From positions 62,001 to 126,000 of the forward strand of contig ADNK01002544.1 in NCBI GenBank assembly GCA_000320545.1: a stretch of DNA of 64,000 bases. Direction: 5' to 3'. Shown here piece by piece: positions 36,512 to 48,257 of this stretch. The DNA comes from Bigelowiella natans CCMP2755 (taxonomy: Eukaryota > Cercozoa > Chlorarachniophyceae). Numbering within the stretch: the first letter of the stretch is position 1; every line of letters begins with the position of its first letter. The notes beneath the pieces were generated by a model. The model ran no database searches. It saw only the letters and a program-made list of their open reading frames with translations, and was not told where the DNA came from. The position numbers and the translations under genes are program-made.

Positions 36512-37880
36512 CGGCAGCGGTAGCATGGAATAATGACCTTTCGAAAAAGACACAAACTCTCCTTGTCCCGCAAATAGAAAACTGGAGAACAAATGCAATA
36601 GCGGTAGTAACACAATCAGCACAATGGATATTAATCCCTGTAGGCGAGCTTGGACATCACGTAAGAACCAACAGCATGAATATCTATATTAAGCCGTGTA
36701 ACGTCAAGATGCTCACAAAAAACAATTTTCTTGCATCTTGGTGCAAAGTAGCACCAACGACGAACGACTATCACTACACAACAACTAGCAGAGTCAAGGT
36801 GCACAATAATAATACTTAATCGGATTCTTGAAAGTTGACCAGATGATACCTCGCCAAGCTGCCTTGAATTCAGCCTGGAAGAACACACACACACACACAC
36901 ACGCAAACGCACGCACGCACATTAACATTACAAAGATATCACTCTTAGATATACATTACATATATTATATTATTTGTATAAAATATTCTGGAAATAACGT
37001 ATAAATTGTATACGTTTAGATTGTTCGTATCTATCACTATATAAAATACAAATATGCAAATGCCAAGCTATTTTTAGAAGACAGCCACCCTTTCCTCTCG
37101 CTCAAAGTCTTCCTTCATTTTGTGCTCTTTTCGAACGCGCAATATCGAGTTCTTTGAAGCTGTCATTGTTGCCGACGGTGACGATGAAGTAGATGCCGAC
37201 CTAAGATTGATGTTAAGCAGTCAAATACTCATTTTCTCAGAATGCTGTACATATACGCATATTTGCTCAAAGTTTATTCAGTTATCAAGGAGCCTACATT
37301 TCGTTCTCAATACCCGCTCGATGAAATTGAGCTTTCCCGGCTGATGCTGATGAATCCGTAAAATCAATGAATGGCACATGTACTGATTGTGCGAGTCTAC
37401 TAGAACATTTCCTCGAAGCATAACGCATAACAAATCATCTGTAGAGCAAAGCACTATCCATCCTTTGCATGTCGATTGGAAAACGGTAGTCTAAATAATT
37501 TGATACAAATTCCAACATTACTACCTCGCGGTGGATATAACCGCGTCATCCACGATTCTTTTATTTTCGTGGTCGAATCTAATCATTGCGCAATCGTTAG
37601 TTATTTTGTGGAATAAACATCGTTTTTTCAGGGCGTTGCTCCCGTAATCTTATCAACCTTACACTCTTTGATATCGGGCGGCAATACATACTGTGTGTGG
37701 CACCGTTCTTTTGTTCCTACTTCCCCAAAACACACAATCGCAAGCAACTTCAACCAATTAGAGTACTTCCGCGAAGATAACTTGGATAACGATGATGGAA
37801 TTTTGTCACGCTCGGCCCAAATAAATATAACTTTGGCGACCATCGAAGAAGTTTATGATGATATGATTTTGCGTTGTTAA
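36512..37880 (+). CDS. Unrecognised gene, 3' exons
   Basis: The exon at 36512-36660 (VAWNNDLSKKTQTLLVPQI ... SAQWILIPVGELGHHV) has a clean acceptor and a GTAAGA donor. The terminal exon 37632-37880 follows a polypyrimidine-AG acceptor and encodes GVAPVILSTLHSLISGGNTY ... ATIEEVYDDMILRC and TAA. A possible middle exon near 37084-37204 contains RNIEFFEAVIVADGDDEVDA. The 5' end is unknown. No family recognised. Confidence 0.5.
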
Positions 37881-38821
37881 CCTTAAAATGCCCCCACCAC
37901 TAGGTGGAGAGCTTTGTGCAAGCACTTCTTCAATGCTTTGCACAGAATCTATCTCGATTTGAACCTACGAATCCCGGATATCCGGGATATTACATGAACT
38001 AACCAAATTCTATTGCAATTACATATGACGACTATCACATTTTGCTCAGATATGAAAAATACACAAACCCTTACCCGCTTTTTATCCTCAGATTCTAATT
38101 ATGATGTTACACAACTTTTATTTCGACTAAACAAGGAAGAAAAATCCATGAGGATTTTTTTTTTGCATGAATTCAATCGTGATTTGTGAATTTTGATGAG
38201 AAAAACTGTCTCAATTTAGGCTGTATCGTTCTGCCACTGTGGCGCCCACACGGTCGGAGCGCTAAAATAGAGTCGTAGATGCAATATCGCTGGAAAGAGT
38301 GCGAATTCGAGTGAAATCATTCCGAGAACCGAGAACCAACAGAAGTTTCATTTTCTCTTTTTTCCACTGGAAAGAAGCAGTAATTTAGCCTAAAACTACC
38401 TCAACAGCTTCTTTCTCGTGAAAAATTAGAGAAAAGGTACGATGGCATTAAAACCCAAAATGCAGAGGAAAACCATGAAAATTGTGCCGAAACCACTTGC
38501 CATTTGGCACTTACTTTAGTATTACTGCCTGTAGTAGTACATGGGACGACGATTGAATGCCGCTTCTAATTCCCTGCGCTCGTATCTACCGTCAATTAAT
38601 CAGAGACGATTTTTCTAGTTTTTTCTATTTTTGATGGAGAACGATAATAAATCCATGGCTATTTAATCATGCGACTGGGAACATTGAGTCATGATCGCCT
38701 ACGAATGAATGGACAATCACAGAAGGAAATAAAGTACATTTCTACATTGCGTCATAAATTAATTTGTGTATCGTACATAAAACCGCAGTAGGAAACTGTT
38801 GCTCCATCGCTGATCAGAGCC
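37881..38821. other. Intergenic; includes an 18-base perfect palindrome
   Basis: 37971-37988 reads ATCCCGGAT followed by its exact reverse complement, and the sequence downstream is AT-rich. This lies between the end of one plus-strand gene and the start of the next, so promoter elements of the transporter may be here. No motif is assigned. Confidence 0.5.
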
Positions 38822-39179
38822 ATGGCTGGGGAAGCCATCGCCGGCCAATCAGCAAATGGGGTGAGGGGCTATCAAATAAAACCGTGAAGAGGCGTTTATC
38901 ATCATTTTTCGAATCGATTCATAGGGCAGACACGATTTATCTATGTATTTTGTTGTTCACAGGGCTCTGTTGAGTCAAAGCACCCATCCTCTCGTAAGAT
39001 TCCGATGAAGACTATTGGAGATTGGGGAAGCTTTGTCCTTTTAGTGAATAACATGATGTCACATGGGCTTGTAGTTATGCCGCTAGCATACCAGGTAGTC
39101 GATTAAAATTTCTTCTTAGCTTGTAACATTTGAAATTGATAGCGATGATGATCTGTACGTGCAACGTACTGAGCAAGCG

Positions 39180-39218
<39 letters not shown>

Positions 39219-39367
39219 CACAACACATCCATAGATATAATACAACATGATGAGTTTCGAAATCAGTTAAGAATGCCGGATTTAGTTTCATTTCTCTGTT
39301 GTGTAGCATACAGGATGGTTGGGAATGATAATCATGATCGGTACTTACGAAGCATTTGTAGTACATC

Positions 39368-39401
<34 letters not shown>

Positions 39402-40279
39402 TATTGTTGTTGTGGTAGTTGTAGCAATACAAATTCAAATCTTCACTTCTGCATTTTCGCTTATAATGCTCGAATTTCCGCCTGCTTATGCCACAGCATC
39501 CTCAACGGTAGTCGACAGATGATACGTGCATGCATTGAGAAGGCAAGATGTAATAATGGACACCATTACATTGCGCAGGTTTATGCTCGTACATGTCGTC
39601 TTTCGGCATCTCATTTCTAGCGGAAGCAATGGTAGCTCCGATCATATCTTTGGTGAACATTTTGGTTGTTTGACATTGCAGGCATCATGTTATAATCGGC
39701 AGCACATATCCTGCTTAATACGAATAACGAATGTGGATACTATTTGAATATGTGCGTGGAGTATACACGCATATACGCACGCGCACATAAATCCGTAGAC
39801 AACTCCCGTGTTTACACATAAGAGGACACCTTGGTGTATCTATTAGTTACTCCGATGATATGATTTTTGTAGTCGATCATTCCTGGAAATGAGAGGTTTC
39901 AAGGGAGGGTTACCTTCATGAGAATATGCGAGACTTATCTCTCGAAAAGGTGTTATTCGAACGTTGCTATTATTGGTTGTACACGTCTTGAAGAATGTTC
40001 TCATTTGTTTCGACCTGTTTCTTGGCCAATCAACCGACTAGCGCTATTGTAGAAGCTACACACACTTAGAGTAGCAAGTATTACCACGTCGTCAGCACGT
40101 TGATACCATAGAGATTTTGGCCGAAACCCATACGTGAGGGGTGTATTGCTTATTCCCTCCAACGCCATCATGATGATAACGTTATATAACCCAACTATCA
40201 CCTCTTGGATAACCTCAAACGCATGTGTTGTAGAAGTAGTACTAGTAAAAGTCGTCAAATATATACACGTGTTTTAAAC

Positions 40280-40310
<31 letters not shown>

Positions 40311-40384
40311 CAAATAACATGTTAATGCCATTGCTGTTCGAAAGTCACTAAATCTTCCTCCTCTTCCTCCTTCCCCTCCCGGTG

Positions 40385-40415
<31 letters not shown>

Positions 40416-40669
40416 GCGACTACTACTATTATTACTATAACCATTACAATAGATCCGCTGCCATAGCTCTAGCATTGTTTCTTACCTGGATTGTCGTGTC
40501 AAACACCAGTGCTATCGTGCTCACAGCACAGGTATTAGTATTCGTGTATTATTGTCAAGCATTCTTCTTGTTTGAGCGCACTTAATGATGGGAATGATGA
40601 TGAAGAGGAGGAGGGTGCTGAAGAGGAGGAGGAAGAGAGTCAATCAATATGCTTTAGATATAATTCGAT

Positions 40670-40710
<41 letters not shown>

Positions 40711-40866
40711 TAATATATATATTATTAAACTAGACGGCCGATCAAGCCATGCTATCATCTGGAGCTGCCTGTGCCCTTGAGTATTATCCCCAATTTAGGT
40801 TGTTACTTCCCCTTCACAACACACGCGCACACAAACTAATACACACACACACAGACACATGCACAT

Positions 40867-40903
<37 letters not shown>

Positions 40904-41274
40904 TACGTGCTGAAAACAACGACAGCCACAACACCTGACACATTGTACTTGTAACCATTAATAGTTGCCCAGATTTTGCCATTACTTCACGTGCTTTACC
41001 TCAATCCAGCATTAGCACTTCATGTTCATTATCTGATAACCTTGCTTGACCCCCCTTCCTCTCCTTCTTCTTCTTCCTCCTCTCTTTAGATTCAAATGCA
41101 TAACGCAAGGGGCTAAGGAAGATTCGGTTTTTGGCAATTCTTGGGTGTGAAATCATCATCATCATCATCACCACCATCATCATCATCATCAATATCCTCA
41201 TTGCATGAGGGTAACAAATGCAAATAAGCGGCATATTTTAACATGCTCTCTCACACACGCACACGCACACGCTT

Positions 41275-41318
<44 letters not shown>

Positions 41319-41321
41319 CCA

Positions 41322-41371
<50 letters not shown>

Positions 41372-41666
41372 GCAGCACCTATATATCCCCTGCCCCCATT
41401 TTGCACCTTCTTCTGCATCGTTGATAGCACTCTCGGTTTGATGCTCTCTTGTCTCTCCTCTCTTTCTCTCGATCGCACCATACGCATGGTTACTCCTAAC
41501 TCAAATCCCAACACTAGCAAGCGTTGCTGAAATGAATGCGCATGTTATATCACCAGGTACTCTCCCTCGGCTTCGTCCTCACTTCGTGTATTACCATTCC
41601 CTTCTCTCTCGTGGATATCAGAGAGAATATGATGGCTCAGGTTTGTACATATGTGTGTTTTGTGTG

Positions 41667-41706
<40 letters not shown>

Positions 41707-42144
41707 ACAGAGCCCATAGTAAAAACTGATTGGTTTTGCTTTGTACCAGTCGGTGACGTTCATTGGGATATTCGTCATTATGGTGACGTGGACCAGCTTC
41801 TTCCTATCAAAGGACCTTGAAGACTCAAGGTGCTACCAGTAGTAGCTGCATGTATGCTACATTGCTATGCTCTACATTGCTGCGGTGCTGACGATAATGG
41901 CGATGGTGATGATAATTGCGCTTGGCGGATACGATGATGACCGACAATGTGGGAGGTCATTTCCACGCTGGTGGTATGGTGATGATGATTTGACGATGAT
42001 TTGATGGTGGTTTGACGGTGGTGTGATGGCTGGATAGAGTCCCTGTGATTGGCCAGTCTGGAAGAGGAGTTGGGTATCTACATATATTTATGTACATTTG
42101 CATATATGATATATTAGCCGTCGAGTGGTCTGTGTAACGTCTAC

Positions 42145-42182
<38 letters not shown>

Positions 42183-42445
42183 GACTTACTGCTATCAAGC
42201 AGCAAGTTGCCTTGTTCGAAACAATGCGTATTATAACAATCCCCCACGAGCATCGATGATGATGCTGCCCGTGGGCTAATCGTCGTATAGAATACAAATG
42301 CACCGATTCTCCTGACAATCCTTTTCTTTTTCCTAATATATTTATTCTTGCTGCTGCTGCTTGCTGCAGGTTTGTACTGTTCAACTTCGCATATGTGGTA
42401 TATGCTCCGGCCTGGATTAACGAAAAACGGTTACTGTGTGTATAG

Positions 42446-42477
<32 letters not shown>

Positions 42478-42697
42478 TTGGTGATGTTGGTGATACAATA
42501 CGATGGTGGTGGTGGTGATGATGATGATGATGATGATGAGGATGATGGTTATGAGGATGATGGTTATGAGGGTGCACTCTTATACTGCACAGCTGTTAAA
42601 TAGTGCCGATATGTGAGAGGACAGCGTTAGCATATACCCTCTAAGCTCTATTGTAGATCGCTGCTGCTATGTCATTCATATACAAATTATATATATT

Positions 42698-42736
<39 letters not shown>

Positions 42737-43212
42737 AATATACATATATATGTACATATCCGTTCGAATGGCCGCAAACACATAATACGCATACGTGATA
42801 ACATACATTACACGTGTGATAGCATAACATCATCATGATTGCGCTATGCTGCTTACAGGTCCACGGTTGATATCGAGTCCATACTTGTCTGGTCAACGCT
42901 ACTCGGGGTGCGATTTCCTATGCTGAAAACGCCAAATTCAAACGACTCGGATTTGATCGTCATTGTTGTTGTTGTCGTCGTTTTCATTGTTTTATTTTCT
43001 TCTTTCTGCCCTTTTTGTTCTTCTTCCCTTTCTCTCTTGCCTCTGGCTAAGGCGATGGTCTTCATGGTCCCTTGTCTTCTCGGAGCTGTTGCTCTTGACT
43101 TTTCAAATGGTACTGGAGGAGGGGGGAGGGGGGGGGGGGGGGCACGGTTAGTTTACACGGAGAGTTAGCGCTTTTCGTTGTGGTGTTTTCCATTAGCAGT
43201 GCCTAACGTATA

Positions 43213-43251
<39 letters not shown>

Positions 43252-45693
43252 GTTACATATGTGCACAGTACAGATATTTCTTCTCTCTCTTTCCCTCACA
43301 GGTCAAGACTTGCTTGCACTTCTCACACTAAAGAGTACACCGGTAAGTAGCCGCCGGCTAAGCTGCTGTTGTTGCCCTCATTTCTCTCTCTCTCTCTCTC
43401 CCTCTTTCTCTCTCTTTATTGACACTTCTGGCGTCGTATGCCACGATATAGTGAAGCAATATATTCTAATCATCATCGTCATCACCATCATCGTCGTCGT
43501 CAGCGTCGTCATTGTAATCACCATCATCATACTCACCATAATCATTGGCGTTCTCCATCTCTCAGGTCTGGGTTCAAATATGCACGTACACGTACCCGCT
43601 ATTCGAGACACTGTCTTCGATTCCAATTTTCAGCATCATCATGCGCTACAACCTCGTAGAGAACAAAATGTACTATTTGCAATCATAGCAGTAGCGCCAC
43701 TAAAAAATTTCATTGTAGTCTCTCTCTTGCTCCCTTTCTCTCTCTTCTCTCTCTCTCTCTCTCTCTCTCTCATCCCCCCCTTCCTTTCGAGCGTGACGAT
43801 CTACATCAACCATCATTTGATGCAATACCATGATTTTACTACAATAGAGTGATAAATGCAATAATCAGACAACGAGTGAGCAAGATGTTTCTTTTCTTTT
43901 AACCCTGCATTGTTGTTCCATTGTTGTTGTGGTTGCATCGATCTGCATGGACATTCCATGTGACGTCGCCTTTAGATGCTCTTTCAAATGGGCGATTTTC
44001 TGGTCTGTTTGCCTCCCATGGTGAGTACGCGCTATTGCTATGATTACCTATACTATTCGTAGCAGTGTTGTTGTCATTTATTACTTAATTGAAATAATTA
44101 TTCATATCATTAGTATTGGTGTTACCACTTTAGCAGTAGTAGTAATCGTAGCGGTAGTCGTAAAAGTAGGCTAATACATACACACACATATATGTATTCG
44201 AGCTAATGCACACACACACACACACACACACATATGTAATTGAGAGTGTTGGCCGTGACCATTTCACACCATGGCGAAGACAGACGAAGATGAGCAGGAG
44301 GACCGCTCACATGCATGCTGCAACCGATGCCGTTTTACCCCCAGATCTGAGAAGCACATATCACGATTTAAACATGTAACACATGTGCTTTAATGATATT
44401 AGGGTTATTGCCCTTCCCTTCTATGCTGGCGACATGGTAATTGGTATGAGTAGAGCATGATGCTAGAAGAGAAGAGAGCCATATCCATAGGCAGGCAGGG
44501 AACAACATCCATAATTGGAATGCGTGGTTGACTTCACAGCAATACTCAAGTCGATGTGTAGTCTGCATTTCTATGTTTGAGTGGTATGCTCGTGTCTTTT
44601 CACTGTCGGGCCTCTTCCTCGTCCTCCTTTCATCGCCCCTTGTTTCTTTAGCATCGTCAGTTAGCATGCATTGGGGTTGCCATAGCACGCACTGTTGATT
44701 CGTGCAACCATCCATCGTGCGAGTAGGTCAATGCTATCGTGTCATGGACGGGTATTCTGATTGCAGGTGATAGCATCACTGACAGTAGCAACAACAACAA
44801 ACGGCAGCTACGACTGCTGCTACTGCTAGTGAGAGGCGTTGGATGATAAGACCAGAGAAAACATCTAGGATTTGTGTTTTTGCTTAATATAGTGGCAATA
44901 AACGGATTTATTATGCTATATCTTATCTACCACACAGGGCCTACGAATCTAATCATTCCTGCTTTGATATATCTCGCTGTCAGTAGAAAAAGGAAGGAGG
45001 TCACACCACCGTCATCACCATCATCATCAACATTCCACGTGCACTCTCTTCTTTCTCCTAGCAAACGACAAATACCCACAACGGCTCCATCGCTCGCACA
45101 CTCTTACGCACTCTACCAAAAAGGACAGCATACATCTTCAATAATCCTCATTTCTGATCGTATTTCTTGCTATAACAGTTGTTGTCGTCGTCAAGAAAGG
45201 CAGGGCGATCTCCCGCATCCAGTGCCCCTGCGCCACTTCTTCTCGACCGCAAGCGGCAGCACTATGAGGATGATGGTGACAACAATGATTTTGGAGACGA
45301 CGAGAAGAGACTCTTGGAAGACCCGCAGTAAGAATCTTCCTACCAACAAGCAACATGACAGACGATACCGAAGATGAACATTAATACACGCAGGGCTTAC
45401 AAAACTCTATGCGTGTGTCTTTGTTTTTTTTTTTTACACACAGAAACTCCGAAGATGATGACGAGTATGATAGCTTCGCCCCGACAGGTGGGGAAGGCAG
45501 TATTTTGACTTCTATTATGTCGCATATTATAAGAAGAATAGCACAATATTGTTCCTATTACGAATAAACCGTAAGCAAACATACAACACACTTATAATAC
45601 GGGTTGCTATCACAGGGACAGTACATATAAATAATGTCACATTATGATTTCTATAGAGAAATAGATACATTTATAATATAATATAGAATACAA

Positions 45694-45726
<33 letters not shown>

Positions 45727-45965
45727 TGATATTAGTATCTTAATATATTGATTGTTGATAAATTATTTGTCACACGAAAAACACACTCTCACACACATTT
45801 GACCAATGCACAGCTCGTTCATCCTCCTCTTCGGAGTCATACGTGGCTTTACCAGTCGAGTGGGAAGTGACGAGGAAGCTGATGGCACATGGAATAATAG
45901 GTAGTAGCAACAAACACATTTGCACTACTAAGTCTTCACATCAACAACTGATAGCTGCGTCGTAG
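38822..45965 (+). CDS. AAAP-type amino-acid transporter-like membrane protein, many exons
   Basis: Start at 38822: exon 38822-38860 (MAGEAIAGQSANG) joins in phase to 38963-39094 (DWGSFVLLVNNMMSHGLVV, helix 1) and 39307-39369 (GWLGMIIMIGTYEAFVVHL, helix 2). Later exons follow the Aa_trans family pattern: about 40453-40531, about 40733-40798, about 41555-41638 (CITIPFSLVDIRENMMAQ), about 41753-41830 (TFIGIFVIMVTWTSFFL), about 42369-42430 (FVLFNFAYVVYAPAWINEKR), about 42858-42930, about 43052-43110, about 43303-43345, about 43566-43690 (PLFETLSSIPIFSIIMRYNL), about 44730-44766 (VNAIVSWTGILIAG), and about 44890-44985 (a final helix with GPTNLIIPALIYLAV). An acidic cytosolic tail and a C-terminus ending near TAG 45963-45965 follow. 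Eleven helices are usual for the family, which moves amino acids across plasma or vacuolar membranes. Several middle exons are unphased, and introns are full of microsatellites. The substrate is unknown. Confidence 0.72.
39184..39217. repeat. (AC)n microsatellite
   Basis: Uninterrupted AC run in an intron of the transporter gene; a (TAG)n run follows at about 39366-39401. Confidence 0.95.
40386..40415. repeat. (TTA)n microsatellite
   Basis: Ten ATT/TTA units; (TA)n runs lie nearby at about 40281-40305 and 40674-40706. Confidence 0.95.
41283..41357. repeat. Compound (AC)n and (CT)n microsatellite
   Basis: (AC)n at 41283-41318 then (CT)n at about 41328-41357, intronic. Confidence 0.95.
42146..42180. 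repeat. (CT)n microsatellite
   Basis: Uninterrupted CT run, intronic; a (GAT)n run lies at about 42446-42478. Confidence 0.95.
43217..43246. repeat. (TA)n microsatellite
   Basis: Fifteen TA units in an intron of the transporter gene; another lies at about 45699-45726, less than 1 kb from the TpA void. Confidence 0.95.
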
Positions 45966-47307
45966 TCTAATCTATGTCTAAATAGGCAATTAATTCGCCT
46001 GTGAAAACGCAATTGCATGTGCACTCGGTGGTGTTGGGTTTTCCATGTGTTGTTGTCATCCTCTTCTTTCCCATCATCATCATCGTCATCATCATTGCAT
46101 GTTTGTGCTATTTGCAGCTGTGACTGCATCCGTGATGGTTTACGCTGCAACGTAAGTGCAAACAAACAATGAACACATTTTCCTTCAAAACCTTCATCAA
46201 CCACAATGTTGGAATGGCATCGCTAATGCAATTGCGCACATGTTTCGATACCGATTGTGCAGTGAAGAGAGAACGAACAAAATCCATCAAAGTTCAATTT
46301 GCACGATGTTGTTCACGTTTCTGAAAAATGGAATTTTGTGTCTTGAGAAGGAGAATTTGCTTGATTTTTCAGAGTGGAAGGGATTTACGGGGTGAAGAAG
46401 GAGTTTTGATTTGCACCCGTGAGCAGCGCATCGAAAAAAATCACCTTGAACACCGTTCACATTTGCCACCGCCAATTGGTGTTCATTTGCACATTCAACA
46501 TGCACCATGCACAGAAAATGGCACACGAGAAACTAGGAAAGCACACGAAAGCTCGTCCGTGCTGGCTAGCTGGCGTGCAGCATGCAACTGACGTGCAGAC
46601 TGCAGACTTCCACGCGCATGCAACACCAGTCGGACAAACCCATCTGTTTGGCCCGCAGTGCGAACGGCAAATGCCAGGTGGCAGCCAAGCAATGCGTCCA
46701 ACGTGCGTGCAACGTTTTGGGACCAAGTTTGAACGCTTTTGCACTGATTTTGCTTGTCTGCTCCAGTGCTCTTCAATGACCAGATGATTGCATCAACGAC
46801 AAACCACCACCTGCAATTGTGGTGTCCACGTTCAAGGAGGCTGTCGAAATGGAAAAGCACTTTGTCACTGAGTCTCCACCGTGTGAATCACTTGGCATGA
46901 ACTCAAACCTGGTGAAAGAATGCATCGAATTCTCAGCTGACAGCAGGTCATTGCAGAAATTGGGATGCGATGAAGTGCACAACACCAGCAACCCACTTGA
47001 CTTTGTGGAAAAAGCAAGCCTTGAAGGTGAGACCAACTTCTTCGAGCATCGACCCACTCAACATCAGTTGGCCACAGCAGCTGATGAGGGTGCAGACCTT
47101 GAACGTGGTGAGGATTTCCAACACAGCCGAAAGGTCTTCCATTCGCACGTGTTCTTCTCGGCTCGGCTGGACCACCTTCAGGAGAAGTTTGGGAAAAATC
47201 GTGTCCGTTGCTGGGGATGTGATGTCCCCGATGTGCGGTCACGACTTTTGTTTTGGGAAAAACACCAATGTCATCACAACTGTCACTTTCCACACGTTTG
47301 CCCAAAA

Positions 47308-47370
47308 AAATTGGCACGTTTGAAAACACAAAATTGGCACACTTGAAAGTGCAAAATTGGCACACTTGGG
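47308..47370. repeat. Short tandem repeat, unit about 24 bases, about three copies
   Basis: Repeated AAATTGGCAC-ACTTGAAA-like units with small variations. Confidence 0.7.
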
Positions 47371-48132
47371 AGTGCAAAAGACACGTGTGGCAAAAACGCC
47401 CAAACGAAGTGACAAATCGATCGATTTTTTGGAGGTTCTCGTTTTTTTTTGGTGAAAACGTGGCACGGAGAAAACGGAGAAAAAGCAGAAAACGCTCATC
47501 CAGAATTCCAGAACCTTCCACTGCGCACCGACAAACGACATCCTGCCCTCCAGCTGCCACAAACATTGACACTTTCCACGCGAAGACCTGAAAGCAAACG
47601 GTGTGAAACACAACGGTGTCGTGTTCCCGTTCCAATCTCCACGTTTTTTCCTTTCAGGTGAGTGAAAAGTCCACTGCTGAAGAAAAAAACAGCAAATCTC
47701 CCACTCCTGAACAAGCAAACGACAAGAAAGTGAGCAAAAAAGGACACGATTGGTCTCGTTGTGTTGGCAAGGGCAGGGTCCAGTTTGGACATTGGGAAGA
47801 CTTGCCAAAGATTGACGGCTCGGTGAACGATTTTTTGCTGTGGACCAAACGTCACGCAAACGTGACCGGAAGGACGTCGAGTTCATCCACGATGCTTGAT
47901 TGCCTTGCGAAGAACTTCACAAGAAGACCAACACCAGCACTGGAGGTGTCAAGAAGAAGAAGTTCTGCAAAGTGCTCGCCTGCTTTTCGATGGATGGTTT
48001 TCGTGGCATCACAAAAAGTGTCGAACACAAACACCACGTGTGCGACTGTTTCCTCCAAGTCATCACGCTCGGACGTGAGTGCAGGGTGAAGTTTCTCCTT
48101 GGGCGTGCGGACTGTTTGGAACGTCTGAACGA

Positions 48133-48257
48133 TGACAACAGCTCCGATTCCGATGTCGACGGCTCCCATTGCTTCGGGGGTTCTTTTGCACTCTTCCAGA
48201 GTGACAACAGCTCTGATTCCGATGTCGACGGCTTTTGTGGCTTCGGGGGTTCCTTGG
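48133..48257. repeat. Tandem duplication, period 69 bases, two copies
   Basis: TGACAACAGCTC at 48133 and again at 48202, each followed by GATTCCGATGTCGACGGC and a GCTTCGGGGGTTC block. Inside the TpA void. Confidence 0.85.

Noticed and set aside
42088-42498. Minus-strand ORF with poly-His
   Set aside because: Translation of (GAT)n and (CT)n microsatellites.
44368-44715. 115-codon minus-strand ORF inside the transporter gene
   Set aside because: Lies in an intron of the plus-strand gene; no domain or splice support.
47308-47370. CRISPR-like array
   Set aside because: Only about three imperfect short repeats without distinct spacers, in eukaryotic DNA.
46865-47635. Large minus-strand ORF of 256 codons overlapping plus-strand ORFs
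   Set aside because: Several frames are open at once because TAA and TAG are missing. No domain, no splice signals, no TATA or AATAAA possible.
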